Assembly: GCF_963664415.1 (NCBI RefSeq)
Contig: NZ_OY761445.1
Location: forward strand, 1,824,501-1,888,500
DNA length: 64,000 nucleotides
Source of the DNA: an uncultured Desulfobacter sp.
Lineage (GTDB): Bacteria; Desulfobacterota; Desulfobacteria; Desulfobacterales; Desulfobacteraceae
Direction of reading: 5' to 3'
The position numbers were made by a program, and so were the translations under genes. A model generated the notes under the pieces. The model ran no database searches and was not told where the DNA came from. It worked only from the letters and a program-made list of their open reading frames with translations. Of this stretch, positions 8,824 through 18,027 are shown in pieces; positions within the stretch are counted from its first letter, which is position 1, and each line of letters starts with the position of its first letter.

Positions 8824-10062
8824 ATGTCGGATACAGTATCAAACAACCCGCCGCTGATACTCACAATCGATGATGAAAAAGTCATCCGCAATAATTTCAA
8901 GGATATCCTTGAAGATAACGGATATGAGGTTATCCAGGCGGAAAACGGCCGTACCGGTTTGGAAAAGATCCGGAAACACAAGCCGGACCTCATTCTGTGT
9001 GATCTTCAGATGCCTGAGATGAATGGCCTTGAAGTGGTCCGCACCGTAAAAAAAGAATTTCAAAAAATCCCCATACTGATTGTTTCAGGCGCAGGGGTTT
9101 TAGATGATGCCATTGAAGCAGTTCGGGCAGGTGCCTGGGATTATCTGGTGAAACCCATCTTCAATCTGGACATTCTGCTCCAGGCGGTTGAAAAAGCATT
9201 GGATCGTGCCAAGCTCATTGCTGAGAATGAAGCCTACCAAAAAAATCTTGAAAAACAGACGGTCAAGCTTCAGCAAGAGATAGAAGAAAGAAAACGAACA
9301 GAGCAGCAACTTGTGCAGTCAGAAAAAATGGCCGCCCTTGGAGATCTGGTGGCGGGTGTTGCCCATGAGATTAACACGCCCCTTGGGATTGGGGTAACCG
9401 GCATCTCATATCTAAATGATGCAACCACCGTTTTTAAAAAACGGTTCTCAACCGGTGACGCCACCAAAACGGATCTTGAAAAATTCCTGGAAGATTGTGA
9501 AGAGGCCTGCCAGGTTACCCTTTCCAATCTTAACCGTGCGGCGAAACTGGTGGCGGGATTCAAACAGATTGCGGTTGACCAGTCCAGTGATGAAAAACGA
9601 ATTTTTAATATAAAACAGTATATTGATGAAATTTTATTCAGTCTCTACCCACGCATAAAAAAAACCAGACATACGGTAAATGTGGATGTGCCTGAAGATC
9701 TGAAGCTAAACAGTTATCCGGGAGCGTTCTCCCAGATATTGACCAATCTTGTGATGAATTCGCTGCTCCATGGCTTTGAAGGTATTGAGGCAGGACAGAT
9801 TACCATTACCGTTAAAAAAGAGAACCATTCAATCATTCTTTGCTATGAAGATAATGGTAAAGGTATGACCAAAGAGCATCAAAAAAGAATCTTTGATCCT
9901 TTTTTTACCACCAAACGCGGCGCAGGCGGCACCGGACTTGGAATGCACCTGGTATTTAACCTTGTCAGTAAAAAGCTGAATGGCCAAATTAGTTGTACAA
10001 GTGCCGTGAATAAGGGCACATTCTTTACCATCACCGTTCCTATGCGTAATATAGAAAAATAA
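8824..10062 (+). CDS. Receiver-histidine kinase hybrid
   Basis: 412 residues starting at the ATG two bases after the HD-GYP stop, with GAGAGG upstream. The receiver domain comes first (LTIDDEKVIRNNFKDIL; phosphoacceptor Asp60 in LILCDLQMPEMNG; conserved Lys in YLVKPIF). A coiled-coil linker of about 40 residues follows, then a HisKA-type helix with His181 (GVAHEINTPLG) and a full HATPase domain (N box TNLVMNSLLHGFEG, G1 box YEDNGKGM, FDPFFTTKRG, G2 box GTGLGMHLVF). There is no membrane segment, so it works in the cytoplasm. The layout, receiver before kinase, is common in Desulfobacterota phosphorelays. It closes the HDOD / HD-GYP operon. Confidence 0.92.
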   Translation: MSDTVSNNPPLILTIDDEKVIRNNFKDILEDNGYEVIQAENGRTGLEKIRKHKPDLILCDLQMPEMNGLEVVRTVKKEFQKIPILIVSGAGVLDDAIEAVRAGAWDYLVKPIFNLDILLQAVEKALDRAKLIAENEAYQKNLEKQTVKLQQEIEERKRTEQQLVQSEKMAALGDLVAGVAHEINTPLGIGVTGISYLNDATTVFKKRFSTGDATKTDLEKFLEDCEEACQVTLSNLNRAAKLVAGFKQIAVDQSSDEKRIFNIKQYIDEILFSLYPRIKKTRHTVNVDVPEDLKLNSYPGAFSQILTNLVMNSLLHGFEGIEAGQITITVKKENHSIILCYEDNGKGMTKEHQKRIFDPFFTTKRGAGGTGLGMHLVFNLVSKKLNGQISCTSAVNKGTFFTITVPMRNIEK

Positions 10063-10125
10063 CACAAAACGCGAAGACTTTCCTTTCATATATAGCGTTG
10101 GTGCCTTCGAATTCATTTTTCTTTC

Positions 10126-10155
10126 TTGACACATCGTCATCATCCGGCTTATGGT
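10126..10155 (+). promoter_or_regulatory. Candidate sigma-70 promoter for the exported protein gene
   Basis: TTGACA at 10126-10131, then 18 bases, then TATGGT at 10150-10155. The predicted transcript starts about 55 bases before the ATG at 10219. The -35 box matches consensus; the -10 box is moderate. Read by eye only. Confidence 0.45.
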
Positions 10156-10218
10156 CATTATCGCCCAGCGTTTGGCGATAGTAAAAAAAATCAATATTAA
10201 CAATCATTTGAGTTCGAT

Positions 10219-12870
10219 ATGACCACTAAATTTCCTTCAAGTTTATTTTCAAGCTTCAGGCTGATCATTCTATCCTTTGCTGTTACTTTTTTTCTTGTCG
10301 GCAGTTCGCTGTTTTCTCCTGCAATCTCTGATGCCGGGACCGCAAACGCTGATATAGCCAACATCTGGACCGGGCTGCAGCAAGAGGGAAATCAGTTCTG
10401 CCGGGTTACACTAAAAATCGATACCATAACTGCCCCGAATAAGCCCCTGTCCGGTTCTCTGACGGTTGAACCGGCAAACGTCGGTGTCAAACGAGCGCCT
10501 GAACCCCAAACGGCAGCAATAAACGGGACTTTTTTTTACGAAATCAGTCTCATCAAGATGCAGTATCAGCTTCGCCGGGGCAGAAGATATGAGGTTTTTG
10601 GGGTGCTGAACCCTGAAAAAAATCGGATGGCGCTGATCTACGAAGGCAGAACCGGAGACGGAATGCTTCCGGTTTATTTGACGGCCGGCCCGACGTTGCC
10701 CAAGGAACTGCAGCCCTTTGCAGTCTCCAGGATTGAGGCCGCTGATTTCCGGAAAGAAAAGGATAATACCGCTGCAGAACTGACAGCCATACAAAACCGG
10801 AGTCAAGTCATTAATGAACAAATCATGGACGCCCAGAACCGGCTTCGAGACGCCCGCCATGCCCATGACAAGGAGACGGTCAACCGGATAAAAAAAGAGC
10901 TGGAAGTGCTGGCCCAATCCCGTGTTCAAGAAAGACAGAAGCAGCAGGAGCTGATCATGGCCCAGGCCCGTAAAGCCCGTGAGCTCCAGATCAAACAGAT
11001 GGAAAATGAAAATCCGGAATTGGCAGCGGTGGAAAAGCAGATGCTGGACCTGCAGGCCCGGATCGTGGCAGTATCAAAAACAAGAGACATGCCCAAATTG
11101 CGGGAGCTGTCCCAGCAGATCAAGGCATTGAAACAACAGCGCAGCATGCTGATGCGCAACAGGCATGCCGCGCCCGTCGTTGCGCCGGGCGCAAGTGCAG
11201 ATCATTCCTGCCCCGAGGACTTGCTCGCCTGGGCCGGAGAACTGGAAAAAAACGGGGCGTCCGCGGCAAGGTTCCACAGCATTACTCAGTTGGCGAACCT
11301 GTTCAGGCCGTCCGTGTTCAACACCTATTTTAAAACCGGATTATTATCCATGGCACCAAATCACCGCCGGGAATTGGGCATAGCTCTTCAACGCGGCTGC
11401 ACCAGGCTGGATACGGCCTTTTCCCGCGGCAGCAATATCATGACCGTAGCCAAAGGCTTTGATGACCAGGGATTTCAACTGAATTATCTCAGTGCCGCCA
11501 TTGCCGGAGAGACCCTGGATACGGTCCATGAGTGGCTTGAATGGACACTTGGGGATCTGGACGATTCAGACACCTTGTCTGGACTGAATTTATTGGATAA
11601 ACAGGGCAAAACCGTCATGGCAGCCCTGTGGCCGAACGAAACAAAAATGGCCGAAAACAAAATCGCCCAAACCGGCAGTCAGAGCGCAGCCAAGGTACTG
11701 ACGGCGCAAATCGACCGACTGACGCGCCATGTAGAGAACCTTGAAACACTGAACGACCTGGCCCGGTTAAGAAAAAATGAAATCTGGAAAAAATTAACGC
11801 CGCGAGATCAAAAACAACTCGTCCTTTACTATAATGAGCAGGCGGATGGCCCTGTAGCCCGCTATTTAACAAGCACATTCCCTCAAACCGCTGTGGATAA
11901 AAACGCCCCCCGCAACGCCCTGGCAGCAGGAAAGCAATGGTATGAAAGCCAGAACACCCTTTTTTCACAATTTTCCGACACAAAGACGATCAAAGAATTT
12001 AACCGGCGGTTTCCGGCTCAAAGAGAAGACCTGTTTAAACAAATTCTGCCGGATTTAAAAAAAGAGATCGCGGCATGTCAAAGCACCCAGGAAGTCAAAC
12101 AGTTCGGCAGGGCGTTTACCCTGCCCATGGATAGCAGAAATCAAACCTGTAAAGCCATTGAGGCGTTAAAAGTAAAACAGATTGCCGCCCTGGACCATCA
12201 AACCTTTGTGGCCAGGGTGGGCAGCGGACCATTTAAGCCGGACCATCCCGGTGCCGTATATTTAAACGCTTTATACCGCAATGACTGGGAAACCATTACC
12301 CAGGAAGACCGTGCCTTTGCTCTCCCTGTGGCCCGAATGATGGAACCGATGAATAACAGCGGCATCTATGATCTTGTGGCAGCGTTCAGCGGCGGCCAGG
12401 TCAAGGGGCAGCAGTTAAAAAATTATATGCAGCAGAAAATGGAGAACGCCACCATGTGCACCAGCATGGCCGGTTTTTACGTGATTTCCCTTGAATATAT
12501 TTCCCCGAACTGTTTAGGCCCAAACCCGGTTGAAATCGAACGGATCAGGGAGTGGGACGAGGTGCTGGTCAACGGCTACGGCACTGAGTTCTCCCGCATT
12601 CCCCACTCAGAGACCCGGTACTATACCATTGCCCGCCGCCACCGGGAGATCTTTGATAAAATCAAGGATCCGGCCAATGCAGAAAGCCTGGAGTTTATCA
12701 ACAAGCTTTTAGGCGGGTTCGGCATGAAAAAGGAGGGGGTGCGCACATCCATGGAAAAATTAAGCAGTAATCTAAAGGGTCTGGGCAAGGCCATGAATGG
12801 ACTTCCCTGTGACGGCGAAGTGATGCAGAAAATTGAAGCGGCCCTGCTCAAGAAAGCTTCTGAGCAATGA
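10219..12870 (+). CDS. Large exported coiled-coil protein of unknown function
   Basis: 883 residues. The first 40 or so form a signal peptide (basic start, hydrophobic LIILSFAVTFFLVG core, small residues before the likely cleavage at about SDAGTA), so it should be periplasmic or outer-membrane associated. Residues about 190-310 are rich in Glu, Lys, Gln and Arg with heptad spacing and predict a long coiled coil. The remainder is helical with scattered cysteines (for example RGCTRLDTAF and STQEVKQF regions), including a late cluster (NATMCTSMAGFYVISLEYISPNCLG). I do not recognise a family. It stands alone behind its own promoter, after a signalling operon and before a gene remnant. Confidence 0.75.
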   Translation: MTTKFPSSLFSSFRLIILSFAVTFFLVGSSLFSPAISDAGTANADIANIWTGLQQEGNQFCRVTLKIDTITAPNKPLSGSLTVEPANVGVKRAPEPQTAAINGTFFYEISLIKMQYQLRRGRRYEVFGVLNPEKNRMALIYEGRTGDGMLPVYLTAGPTLPKELQPFAVSRIEAADFRKEKDNTAAELTAIQNRSQVINEQIMDAQNRLRDARHAHDKETVNRIKKELEVLAQSRVQERQKQQELIMAQARKARELQIKQMENENPELAAVEKQMLDLQARIVAVSKTRDMPKLRELSQQIKALKQQRSMLMRNRHAAPVVAPGASADHSCPEDLLAWAGELEKNGASAARFHSITQLANLFRPSVFNTYFKTGLLSMAPNHRRELGIALQRGCTRLDTAFSRGSNIMTVAKGFDDQGFQLNYLSAAIAGETLDTVHEWLEWTLGDLDDSDTLSGLNLLDKQGKTVMAALWPNETKMAENKIAQTGSQSAAKVLTAQIDRLTRHVENLETLNDLARLRKNEIWKKLTPRDQKQLVLYYNEQADGPVARYLTSTFPQTAVDKNAPRNALAAGKQWYESQNTLFSQFSDTKTIKEFNRRFPAQREDLFKQILPDLKKEIAACQSTQEVKQFGRAFTLPMDSRNQTCKAIEALKVKQIAALDHQTFVARVGSGPFKPDHPGAVYLNALYRNDWETITQEDRAFALPVARMMEPMNNSGIYDLVAAFSGGQVKGQQLKNYMQQKMENATMCTSMAGFYVISLEYISPNCLGPNPVEIERIREWDEVLVNGYGTEFSRIPHSETRYYTIARRHREIFDKIKDPANAESLEFINKLLGGFGMKKEGVRTSMEKLSSNLKGLGKAMNGLPCDGEVMQKIEAALLKKASEQ

Positions 12871-12920
12871 CCGTTCATCCGGCATAACAGTTTAAACAAA
12901 GCTTCCCCCGGTACAATCCA

Positions 12921-13455
12921 TTATTGCTTATCCCACATGGATTTCTGATAGTTCAAGTACAGATTCTTGTTTTTGTATTTGCAGGTTTTCAGGTGTTTTT
13001 CGCAAATATCGATGTACGCCTTTCTACAGGCTTCCCATTTTTCCTTACTTAATGCGGTAATATTACCGTAATCGTCCATGGTTGTGCCCGTTGCCACGCT
13101 GACCAAAAGAGACAGGTGTTGTTTGGGAAAATCTTCGTCTACGGTAATATCCCACGACCGTGCGGTGCCGTCACGACTCCACGTCAGTATCCGGGTCATA
13201 TCCTTAGTAAAAATAACACCAAGAATGCCTTTGTCATGGTTAAGGACGCTACCTAAAAAAATAGAGATATATCACGGACTGGCAGGCGCGCAGCTGCCGG
13301 TAGAGTTCGTGCTCCCAACTGCGCCCCGCCGGAATCCCTGATTCCGGATCAAAGTCCAGGAAAACAGACCGGTACCCCTGCTGCTGCAACCGCTCCACAA
13401 TGGTTTCGGCAACTAAATTATCCTTGCTGCTATGGCTGATAAATATCGTACTCAG
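12921..13455 (-). pseudogene. Collapsed TIR-...-WD40 repeat gene (middle deleted)
   Basis: Two pieces of one kind of gene lie head to tail. Bases 13455-13249 encode a clean N-terminal TIR domain opening (IFISHSSKDN, then SVFLDFDPESGIPAGR, then ELYRQLRACQSVIYL) that runs into a stop just after a T-rich joint. In another frame, from 13256 down to 12921, follows the C-terminus of a WD40 protein: a last blade (RILTWSRDGTARSWD) and the tail that usually ends such proteins (FPKQHLSLL, then DDYGNITALS). The link region (often NACHT/STAND ATPase) and all other WD40 blades are missing. TIR-STAND-WD40 proteins are known in multicellular and metabolically complex bacteria, some as antiphage NADases. The start appears to be CTG behind GGGAGGAC, perhaps a mutated ATG. 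No functional protein is expected. Confidence 0.8.
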
Positions 13456-13486
13456 GGGATTGTCCTCCCATTAAAGAACACATCGT

Positions 13487-15322
13487 TCATAAGCAAGGCC
13501 GTTTAAACCCGGTGGCCTGTGAATTCTGTTTTTGCAGTTCATAAAGGGAAGGAACAACCATACCTGGGCGATTCAATCCTTCCACCGTCATCCACCGGGT
13601 ATGGCGGTCTTCGGTTGATCCGGCCAGGGTGACGGGACGATCACCCCGCCGATGGATACCAATGTAAAACGCCTGGGGATAATGTTCATACATGGTTGCA
13701 GGCGTTTTTGATGAGGTACTTGCAAAATCATAGGTTTGTACGAAGGAATCTTTTGCATATTCTCCGTAGCCGGTGATCTTTGCAGGGGCCTCAATGTTCC
13801 AGAAAACATTTCTTACGCCGGCATGGGGCATCACGCTCAAATCACCGCCAGGGCAGACATAGAAGCCTTTCATTTTTTCAAATAAATTTTCATAAGGAAA
13901 AATGCCGTGAAAATCCATGGCCATATCCGTGCCGGAATGCAGATTTTTGCTTTCATAATGCGTCGTGCAGTCTGTGATAACGTTCCCTGATGCCGTCATT
14001 GTCAGTGTTACCGGATGAACCAGTCGGGCATGGAACTCGACCTTTTTTACCAGGTTATCGTTTGCCCAACCGATGGTAATGCCGGCATGACCTTCCTGAC
14101 CTGTGAATGTCAACTCCTTGAGCGTCCATTGGGCGGATCGGCTGAGGATAATTCCCTGGGTCATATCGGCAAAGGTCACATCCTGTACCCATCCGTTCAC
14201 GGCGCTGCTGATCCAAATACCGCCCCACAGATAGTCCTGCTCCTTGGCGGTACGGATAATTTTCCCATCCGCATCCTGAAACGGTTTGTGGTGCCGGTAC
14301 CCACCGGGCCATGCACTTTCAATGCGCAGGTGTTCGATACCGACGTCCTGAATGCCGTTGAAAGAAAAAATTTTAGGGGTGTAGCGCAGGGGCTGATCAA
14401 ACCTGGCCGGACGGGTCAGGCGGATGGTATGGGCATCGATAATCTTTTCAATGCCCGCGATCCAGGAAAGCGTTTGGACCGCAGGTCCGAATGTGTCGGT
14501 CTGAACAGGGCTGAGTGTAAACGGTGTGGTCAGTTGCACAGGGATATCCGCTTTATTGGGTGCCGGATGAGCGGGGTCGATGAGGGGATCTTTGCATACG
14601 ATAGTCACGATCTGTCCCACAGAAAATTTTCCGGTATCGGTCACCTGGATATCTTTTTGCCCCCGGACCACGTCCTTTGTATACGCGGCCAATTCATTAC
14701 CATCCTCAGCACCAAGGACGGCTAACGCCGTATGATGCCGGGCTTCTATTTGGGCTGAAACGGTTCCCAGACGCCGGACCGGCCCCTCGTCTCCCGGCGC
14801 CCCCATGAAAAGTATGGTTCCGCTTTGCCCCGAGCCCTGCCCCCGCAAAACGATACCATCTGAACGAATTTGAAGATAAGGAGATACTTTTGTCTGATGA
14901 ATATCGTATCGGCCTTTGGGCAAAGACACAACACCGCCGCCGGCTGCTGCCGCAGCATCTATGGCTGCCTGGATTGCCAACGTGTCTTCTTTGCCGTCAT
15001 CCGGAACAGCGCCGAACCGCGCATGGGTCACATCAAACACCGGTTTTTTTATTTGGGGTATTGTTTTTTCCCCCAGACCATACCCGGCCCTCGAAAAATC
15101 CGGAAGGCGGTTACCTGTGGGGCCGTTCCTGACAAAATCCGTCCACACGGCAGGTGTCCATTTTTCTGCTGTTTCATCTACACAAACAGATCCCTTTTTT
15201 ACTCTGGATATTTGTTTCGCCATTCCTGCCTGATAGCATCCGATTGATAAAAAATAAGGCAAAATGAAAATAAGCATTCCGTTTAAGATCAATCCATAAT
15301 TTAAATTTTTCAGAAGTTGCAT
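13487..15322 (-). CDS. Exported right-handed beta-helix (pectate lyase superfamily-like) protein
   Basis: About 611 residues from an ATG at 15322. A longer frame to 15433 exists, but it would start inside the -35 box of a strong promoter. The N-terminus is a hydrophobic export signal (LILNGMLIFILPYFLSIGC); the Cys might be lipidated, though the lipobox is imperfect. From residue about 85 comes the hallmark of the pectate-lyase-like superfamily, DVTHARFGAVPDDGKEDTLAIQ then AAAAAGGGVVSLPKGRY, followed by repeating beta-helix rungs with Asn/Gly/Val ladders (VQDVTFADMTQGIILS). Such proteins bind or cut acidic polysaccharides outside the cytoplasm. It is transcribed divergently from an MBOAT O-acyltransferase gene, consistent with a shared role in surface polysaccharide processing (inference). 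Catalytic residues could not be assigned. Confidence 0.8.
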   Translation of the reverse strand: MQLLKNLNYGLILNGMLIFILPYFLSIGCYQAGMAKQISRVKKGSVCVDETAEKWTPAVWTDFVRNGPTGNRLPDFSRAGYGLGEKTIPQIKKPVFDVTHARFGAVPDDGKEDTLAIQAAIDAAAAAGGGVVSLPKGRYDIHQTKVSPYLQIRSDGIVLRGQGSGQSGTILFMGAPGDEGPVRRLGTVSAQIEARHHTALAVLGAEDGNELAAYTKDVVRGQKDIQVTDTGKFSVGQIVTIVCKDPLIDPAHPAPNKADIPVQLTTPFTLSPVQTDTFGPAVQTLSWIAGIEKIIDAHTIRLTRPARFDQPLRYTPKIFSFNGIQDVGIEHLRIESAWPGGYRHHKPFQDADGKIIRTAKEQDYLWGGIWISSAVNGWVQDVTFADMTQGIILSRSAQWTLKELTFTGQEGHAGITIGWANDNLVKKVEFHARLVHPVTLTMTASGNVITDCTTHYESKNLHSGTDMAMDFHGIFPYENLFEKMKGFYVCPGGDLSVMPHAGVRNVFWNIEAPAKITGYGEYAKDSFVQTYDFASTSSKTPATMYEHYPQAFYIGIHRRGDRPVTLAGSTEDRHTRWMTVEGLNRPGMVVPSLYELQKQNSQATGFKRPCL

Positions 15323-15403
15323 TGTGAGAGCCGCCTTTCCAGGTAGATAGGGATTATACAGGGCATTAAGGTTGAGTTGCCGCCATATGAGGCATTCGGG
15401 TGA

Positions 15404-15433
15404 ATCATATCGGTATGTGGATAGGGTTGTCAA
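15404..15433 (-). promoter_or_regulatory. Promoter of the beta-helix protein gene
   Basis: On the minus strand: TTGACA (15433-15428), 18 bases, TATGAT (15409-15404). Predicted start near 15397, about 75 bases before the ATG at 15322. Its -35 box lies nine bases from the -35 box of the divergent plus-strand promoter. Confidence 0.6.
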
Positions 15434-15441
15434 TTTTTCAA

Positions 15442-15470
15442 TTGACTCAATTCAAGAGACTCTTTATAGT
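15442..15470 (+). promoter_or_regulatory. Promoter of the MBOAT gene
   Basis: TTGACT (15442-15447), 17 bases, TATAGT (15465-15470). Predicted start near 15477 gives a leader of about 110 bases before the ATG at 15588. The -35 box overlaps the palindrome TCAATTGA (15438-15445). Confidence 0.55.
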
Positions 15471-15587
15471 CCTTCAGTGTAAGTAGCAAAACAGCTGATG
15501 GTTTCAATGTTATCAAAAAAACAGAGAAAACATCCTACCCGGCCCCTGCAATTGACCACTTGACCCCAATCCCCGTTACGGACGACC

Positions 15588-17042
15588 ATGCTATTTAACT
15601 CCTTCCAATTCGCTATTTTTTTCCCTGTTTTAATCGGGCTCTACTATCTGATCCCGCATCGTTACAGATGGCTTTTGCTTTTAATATCAAGCTATTTTTT
15701 TTATTCCTTTGCAAAAGTCGAATACATTTTTATTCTTATGGGATCGACCCTGGTTAATTATACCTTGGGGCGCCTCATGGCCGGCACCCCGAAAGAAAAA
15801 AGAAAACCGTATATGTGGACCGGTGTTTTTTTAAACATCGGAACCCTGTTTTTGTTCAAATATTTCAACTTTTTCAGCAAATCAGCCACCAGTCTGCTTG
15901 GGACACTGAATATCCACCAGGATGTACCCATGTTTGAACTGCTCCTTCCGGTGGGCATCTCCTTTTATACCTTCCAGAGCCTGGCCTATATTCTCGACGT
16001 TTATAATGACAAGGTACCGGCGGAACGCAAACTGCACATGTTTGCTTTGTTCACGGCATTTTTTCCCCCGTTGCTTTCGGGTCCAATCAACCGGGCCCGG
16101 GACCTGATGCCCCAATTCAAACAGCCCCACGCCTTTGATTATCGAAACGTAACTCAGGGGTTGCGGCTCATACTCTGGGGACTTGTCAAAAAAATGGTCA
16201 TTGCCGACAATCTTGCCGTGTATGTCAACCGTGTTTACAACCATGTGGGGGATTACCAGGGCATTGCGCTCATTATCGCCACCCTGTTTTATACCGTCCA
16301 AATCTACTGCGATTTTTCAGGATATACGGACATGGCCCGGGGCAGCGCCCGGGTTTTGGGATATGACTTAATGGAGAACTTCAGGCATCCCTGTTTTTCA
16401 AGGTCCCTTCACGAATTCTGGCAACGCTGGCATATCTCCCTGTCCACCTGGTTTCGGGATTATGTATATATCCCGTTAGGCGGAAACCGGGTGACAAAAT
16501 GGCGATGGCGGTACAATATTTTTATTACGTTTATGGTCAGCGGGCTGTGGCACGGGGCGAACTGGACATTTGTAATCTGGGGCGCTCTGCATGGCCTTAT
16601 ACTGATTTTAGAGAACGTCACACGCCATTTCCAGAGGCGGCTGGCAGACAGGTTGTTTCCGAACAAAGCGTCCAAGCTGAATCAAGGGATCCAGGTGGCA
16701 ATCACAATGTGCATGGTCTCTTTTGCCTGGATATTTTTCCGGGCCAATTCGATTTCGGACGCATTCACCATTATCCGTAAAATGTTCTTGATCGATATTG
16801 GCGACTTTGGTTTAAAACAGTCCGGGATCAATATTGTAAGCATCCCGCAGTTTGTGTTTCTGCTTGCCATGATTGTATTGCTTTTCAGTGTGGAAATGTG
16901 GGAACGGCGGGGATGGGTGCAAGAACAGGTGGGGAACCTACCCCTCACGGTCCGCTGGACCATCTATACCGTTGCATGCTGGTCGGTATTGATTTCGGGG
17001 ATATTTGGCGTAAAACAGGAATTCATATATTTTCAATTCTGA
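15588..17042 (+). CDS. MBOAT family O-acyltransferase (AlgI-like)
   Basis: 484 residues of a polytopic membrane protein. The family signatures are all present: the N-terminal MLFNSFQFAIFFPV opening, QIYCDFSGYTDMARGSARVLG, FWQRWHISLSTWFRDYVYIPLGG, and the invariant histidine region FMVSGLWHGANWTFVIWG. AlgI-type MBOATs carry acyl groups, usually acetyl, across the inner membrane for O-acylation of exopolysaccharide. They work with an SGNH/AlgJ-AlgX-type partner, and a plausible partner gene follows after a 69-base gap occupied by a dispersed repeat. No alginate polymerase genes are nearby, so the acceptor polymer is unknown. Confidence 0.93.
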   Translation: MLFNSFQFAIFFPVLIGLYYLIPHRYRWLLLLISSYFFYSFAKVEYIFILMGSTLVNYTLGRLMAGTPKEKRKPYMWTGVFLNIGTLFLFKYFNFFSKSATSLLGTLNIHQDVPMFELLLPVGISFYTFQSLAYILDVYNDKVPAERKLHMFALFTAFFPPLLSGPINRARDLMPQFKQPHAFDYRNVTQGLRLILWGLVKKMVIADNLAVYVNRVYNHVGDYQGIALIIATLFYTVQIYCDFSGYTDMARGSARVLGYDLMENFRHPCFSRSLHEFWQRWHISLSTWFRDYVYIPLGGNRVTKWRWRYNIFITFMVSGLWHGANWTFVIWGALHGLILILENVTRHFQRRLADRLFPNKASKLNQGIQVAITMCMVSFAWIFFRANSISDAFTIIRKMFLIDIGDFGLKQSGINIVSIPQFVFLLAMIVLLFSVEMWERRGWVQEQVGNLPLTVRWTIYTVACWSVLISGIFGVKQEFIYFQF

Positions 17043-17098
17043 TGACGGCCATGGGCAGACCGGGTTTATTAACATCCAGGCTCAACCAACAACAAAGC
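17043..17098. repeat. Dispersed intergenic repeat, copy A
   Basis: Starts directly after the MBOAT stop. Core GACGGCCATGGGCAGACC, then GGGTTTATTAACATCCAGG, then CTCAACCAACAACAAAGC. It matches copies at 18028, 21775, 45471 and 50913 in order and spacing. Function unknown; not coding in any frame I can support. Confidence 0.65.
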
Positions 17099-17111
17099 AT
17101 AAAAGAAAAAG

Positions 17112-18026
17112 ATGAGCGGAAAACTTTTTATTATAAAATTAGTGAGCTTTGGAGTGCTGAATCTTTTTGTTCTTACACTCCTTCTTTATGGCGTTTCAGG
17201 GCGGCACCGGGATATTCATCTTTCATATGCCGAAACAGAGTCCAACCTGCTGACCATTGGAAAAAACGAACATTATCCCGTCGTCTTTCTGGGGACCTCA
17301 AGGGGGCGGGTGCTTTCCCGGGACGGAAACCATAAAATGGTGGAAAGCGTCCTGGGCAAAAAGGTGGCCAACCTGTCCAAAGGCGGCGGCGGAGGTCTGA
17401 TGCCAATGGATGTTCATCTATCTTTTTTCCTGAATCAGGGCAACTCAGCGGATCATATTATTTATCTGGTGGACCCGTTTGTTTTCTATTCTTCCATCAA
17501 CAATGAAAACAACGATTTCTTTCTCAGGGATGAGCCGTTCGAAATGTTCATTTTCTTGAAGCTTATTAAGGACCGTTATCCCTTAGACCGGCTTTCATCC
17601 TACCTTCAAAAAATAACGGTCACGGACTGGCAAAAGATATCCCGCTATGCAGCCCCCGGACTGACCAACGGCACACTGAAAAAAATAGATGAAGAAAAGA
17701 TGGAAAAGGCCAGAAATCATTACCTGGCAAAGTGTGACCAAAACAGCTTTGTCGCCTACGGCCATGTAGTTAAAGACATCAATCGACTGGTGAAAACCCA
17801 TGGTGCCACCATCACATATGTCATGCTCCCACTGTTGATGCCTGATTTTCCAGGTCTGTCCAAGGTGGATGCATTCTTGCGGGAGACTGCTGATCGTGAA
17901 GAGGGGGTATCTTACATCAACTGTTCATCGTGCATGCAGGATAAAAATTTTTTCTACGACCATATGCACTTTAATAAAACAGGAATTGAATACTTTTTAA
18001 AGAGCTACATCCTTCCCATTTTGTGA
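17112..18026 (+). CDS. SGNH-like partner of the MBOAT acyltransferase
   Basis: 304 residues with an N-terminal membrane anchor (LVSFGVLNLFVLTLLLYG) and an extracytoplasmic body. A block-I-like segment VVFLGTSRGRVLS (around residues 57-69; Ser/Thr-rich GTSR in place of GDS) and a C-terminal DHMHFNKTGIEYF, equivalent to the DxxH of block V, suggest the SGNH hydrolase/acyltransferase fold. Proteins of this type follow AlgI-like MBOATs and complete transfer of the acyl group to the polymer in the periplasm. The position after the MBOAT gene supports the assignment. The similarity is distant, so the fold call is an inference. Confidence 0.6.
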   Translation: MSGKLFIIKLVSFGVLNLFVLTLLLYGVSGRHRDIHLSYAETESNLLTIGKNEHYPVVFLGTSRGRVLSRDGNHKMVESVLGKKVANLSKGGGGGLMPMDVHLSFFLNQGNSADHIIYLVDPFVFYSSINNENNDFFLRDEPFEMFIFLKLIKDRYPLDRLSSYLQKITVTDWQKISRYAAPGLTNGTLKKIDEEKMEKARNHYLAKCDQNSFVAYGHVVKDINRLVKTHGATITYVMLPLLMPDFPGLSKVDAFLRETADREEGVSYINCSSCMQDKNFFYDHMHFNKTGIEYFLKSYILPIL

Positions 18027-18027
18027 T

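Noticed and set aside
13055..13068. Perfect palindrome CGGTAATATTACCG
   Set aside because: Lies inside the WD40 remnant where it encodes part of the conserved YGNIT stretch; probably chance and not an operator.
14015..14725. Open frame of 236 codons on the plus strand
   Set aside because: Antisense to the beta-helix protein gene, no ribosome site and no protein-like pattern.
15323..15433. N-terminal extension of the beta-helix protein by 37 codons
   Set aside because: It would start inside the -35 box of the gene's own promoter and puts the signal peptide in the interior.
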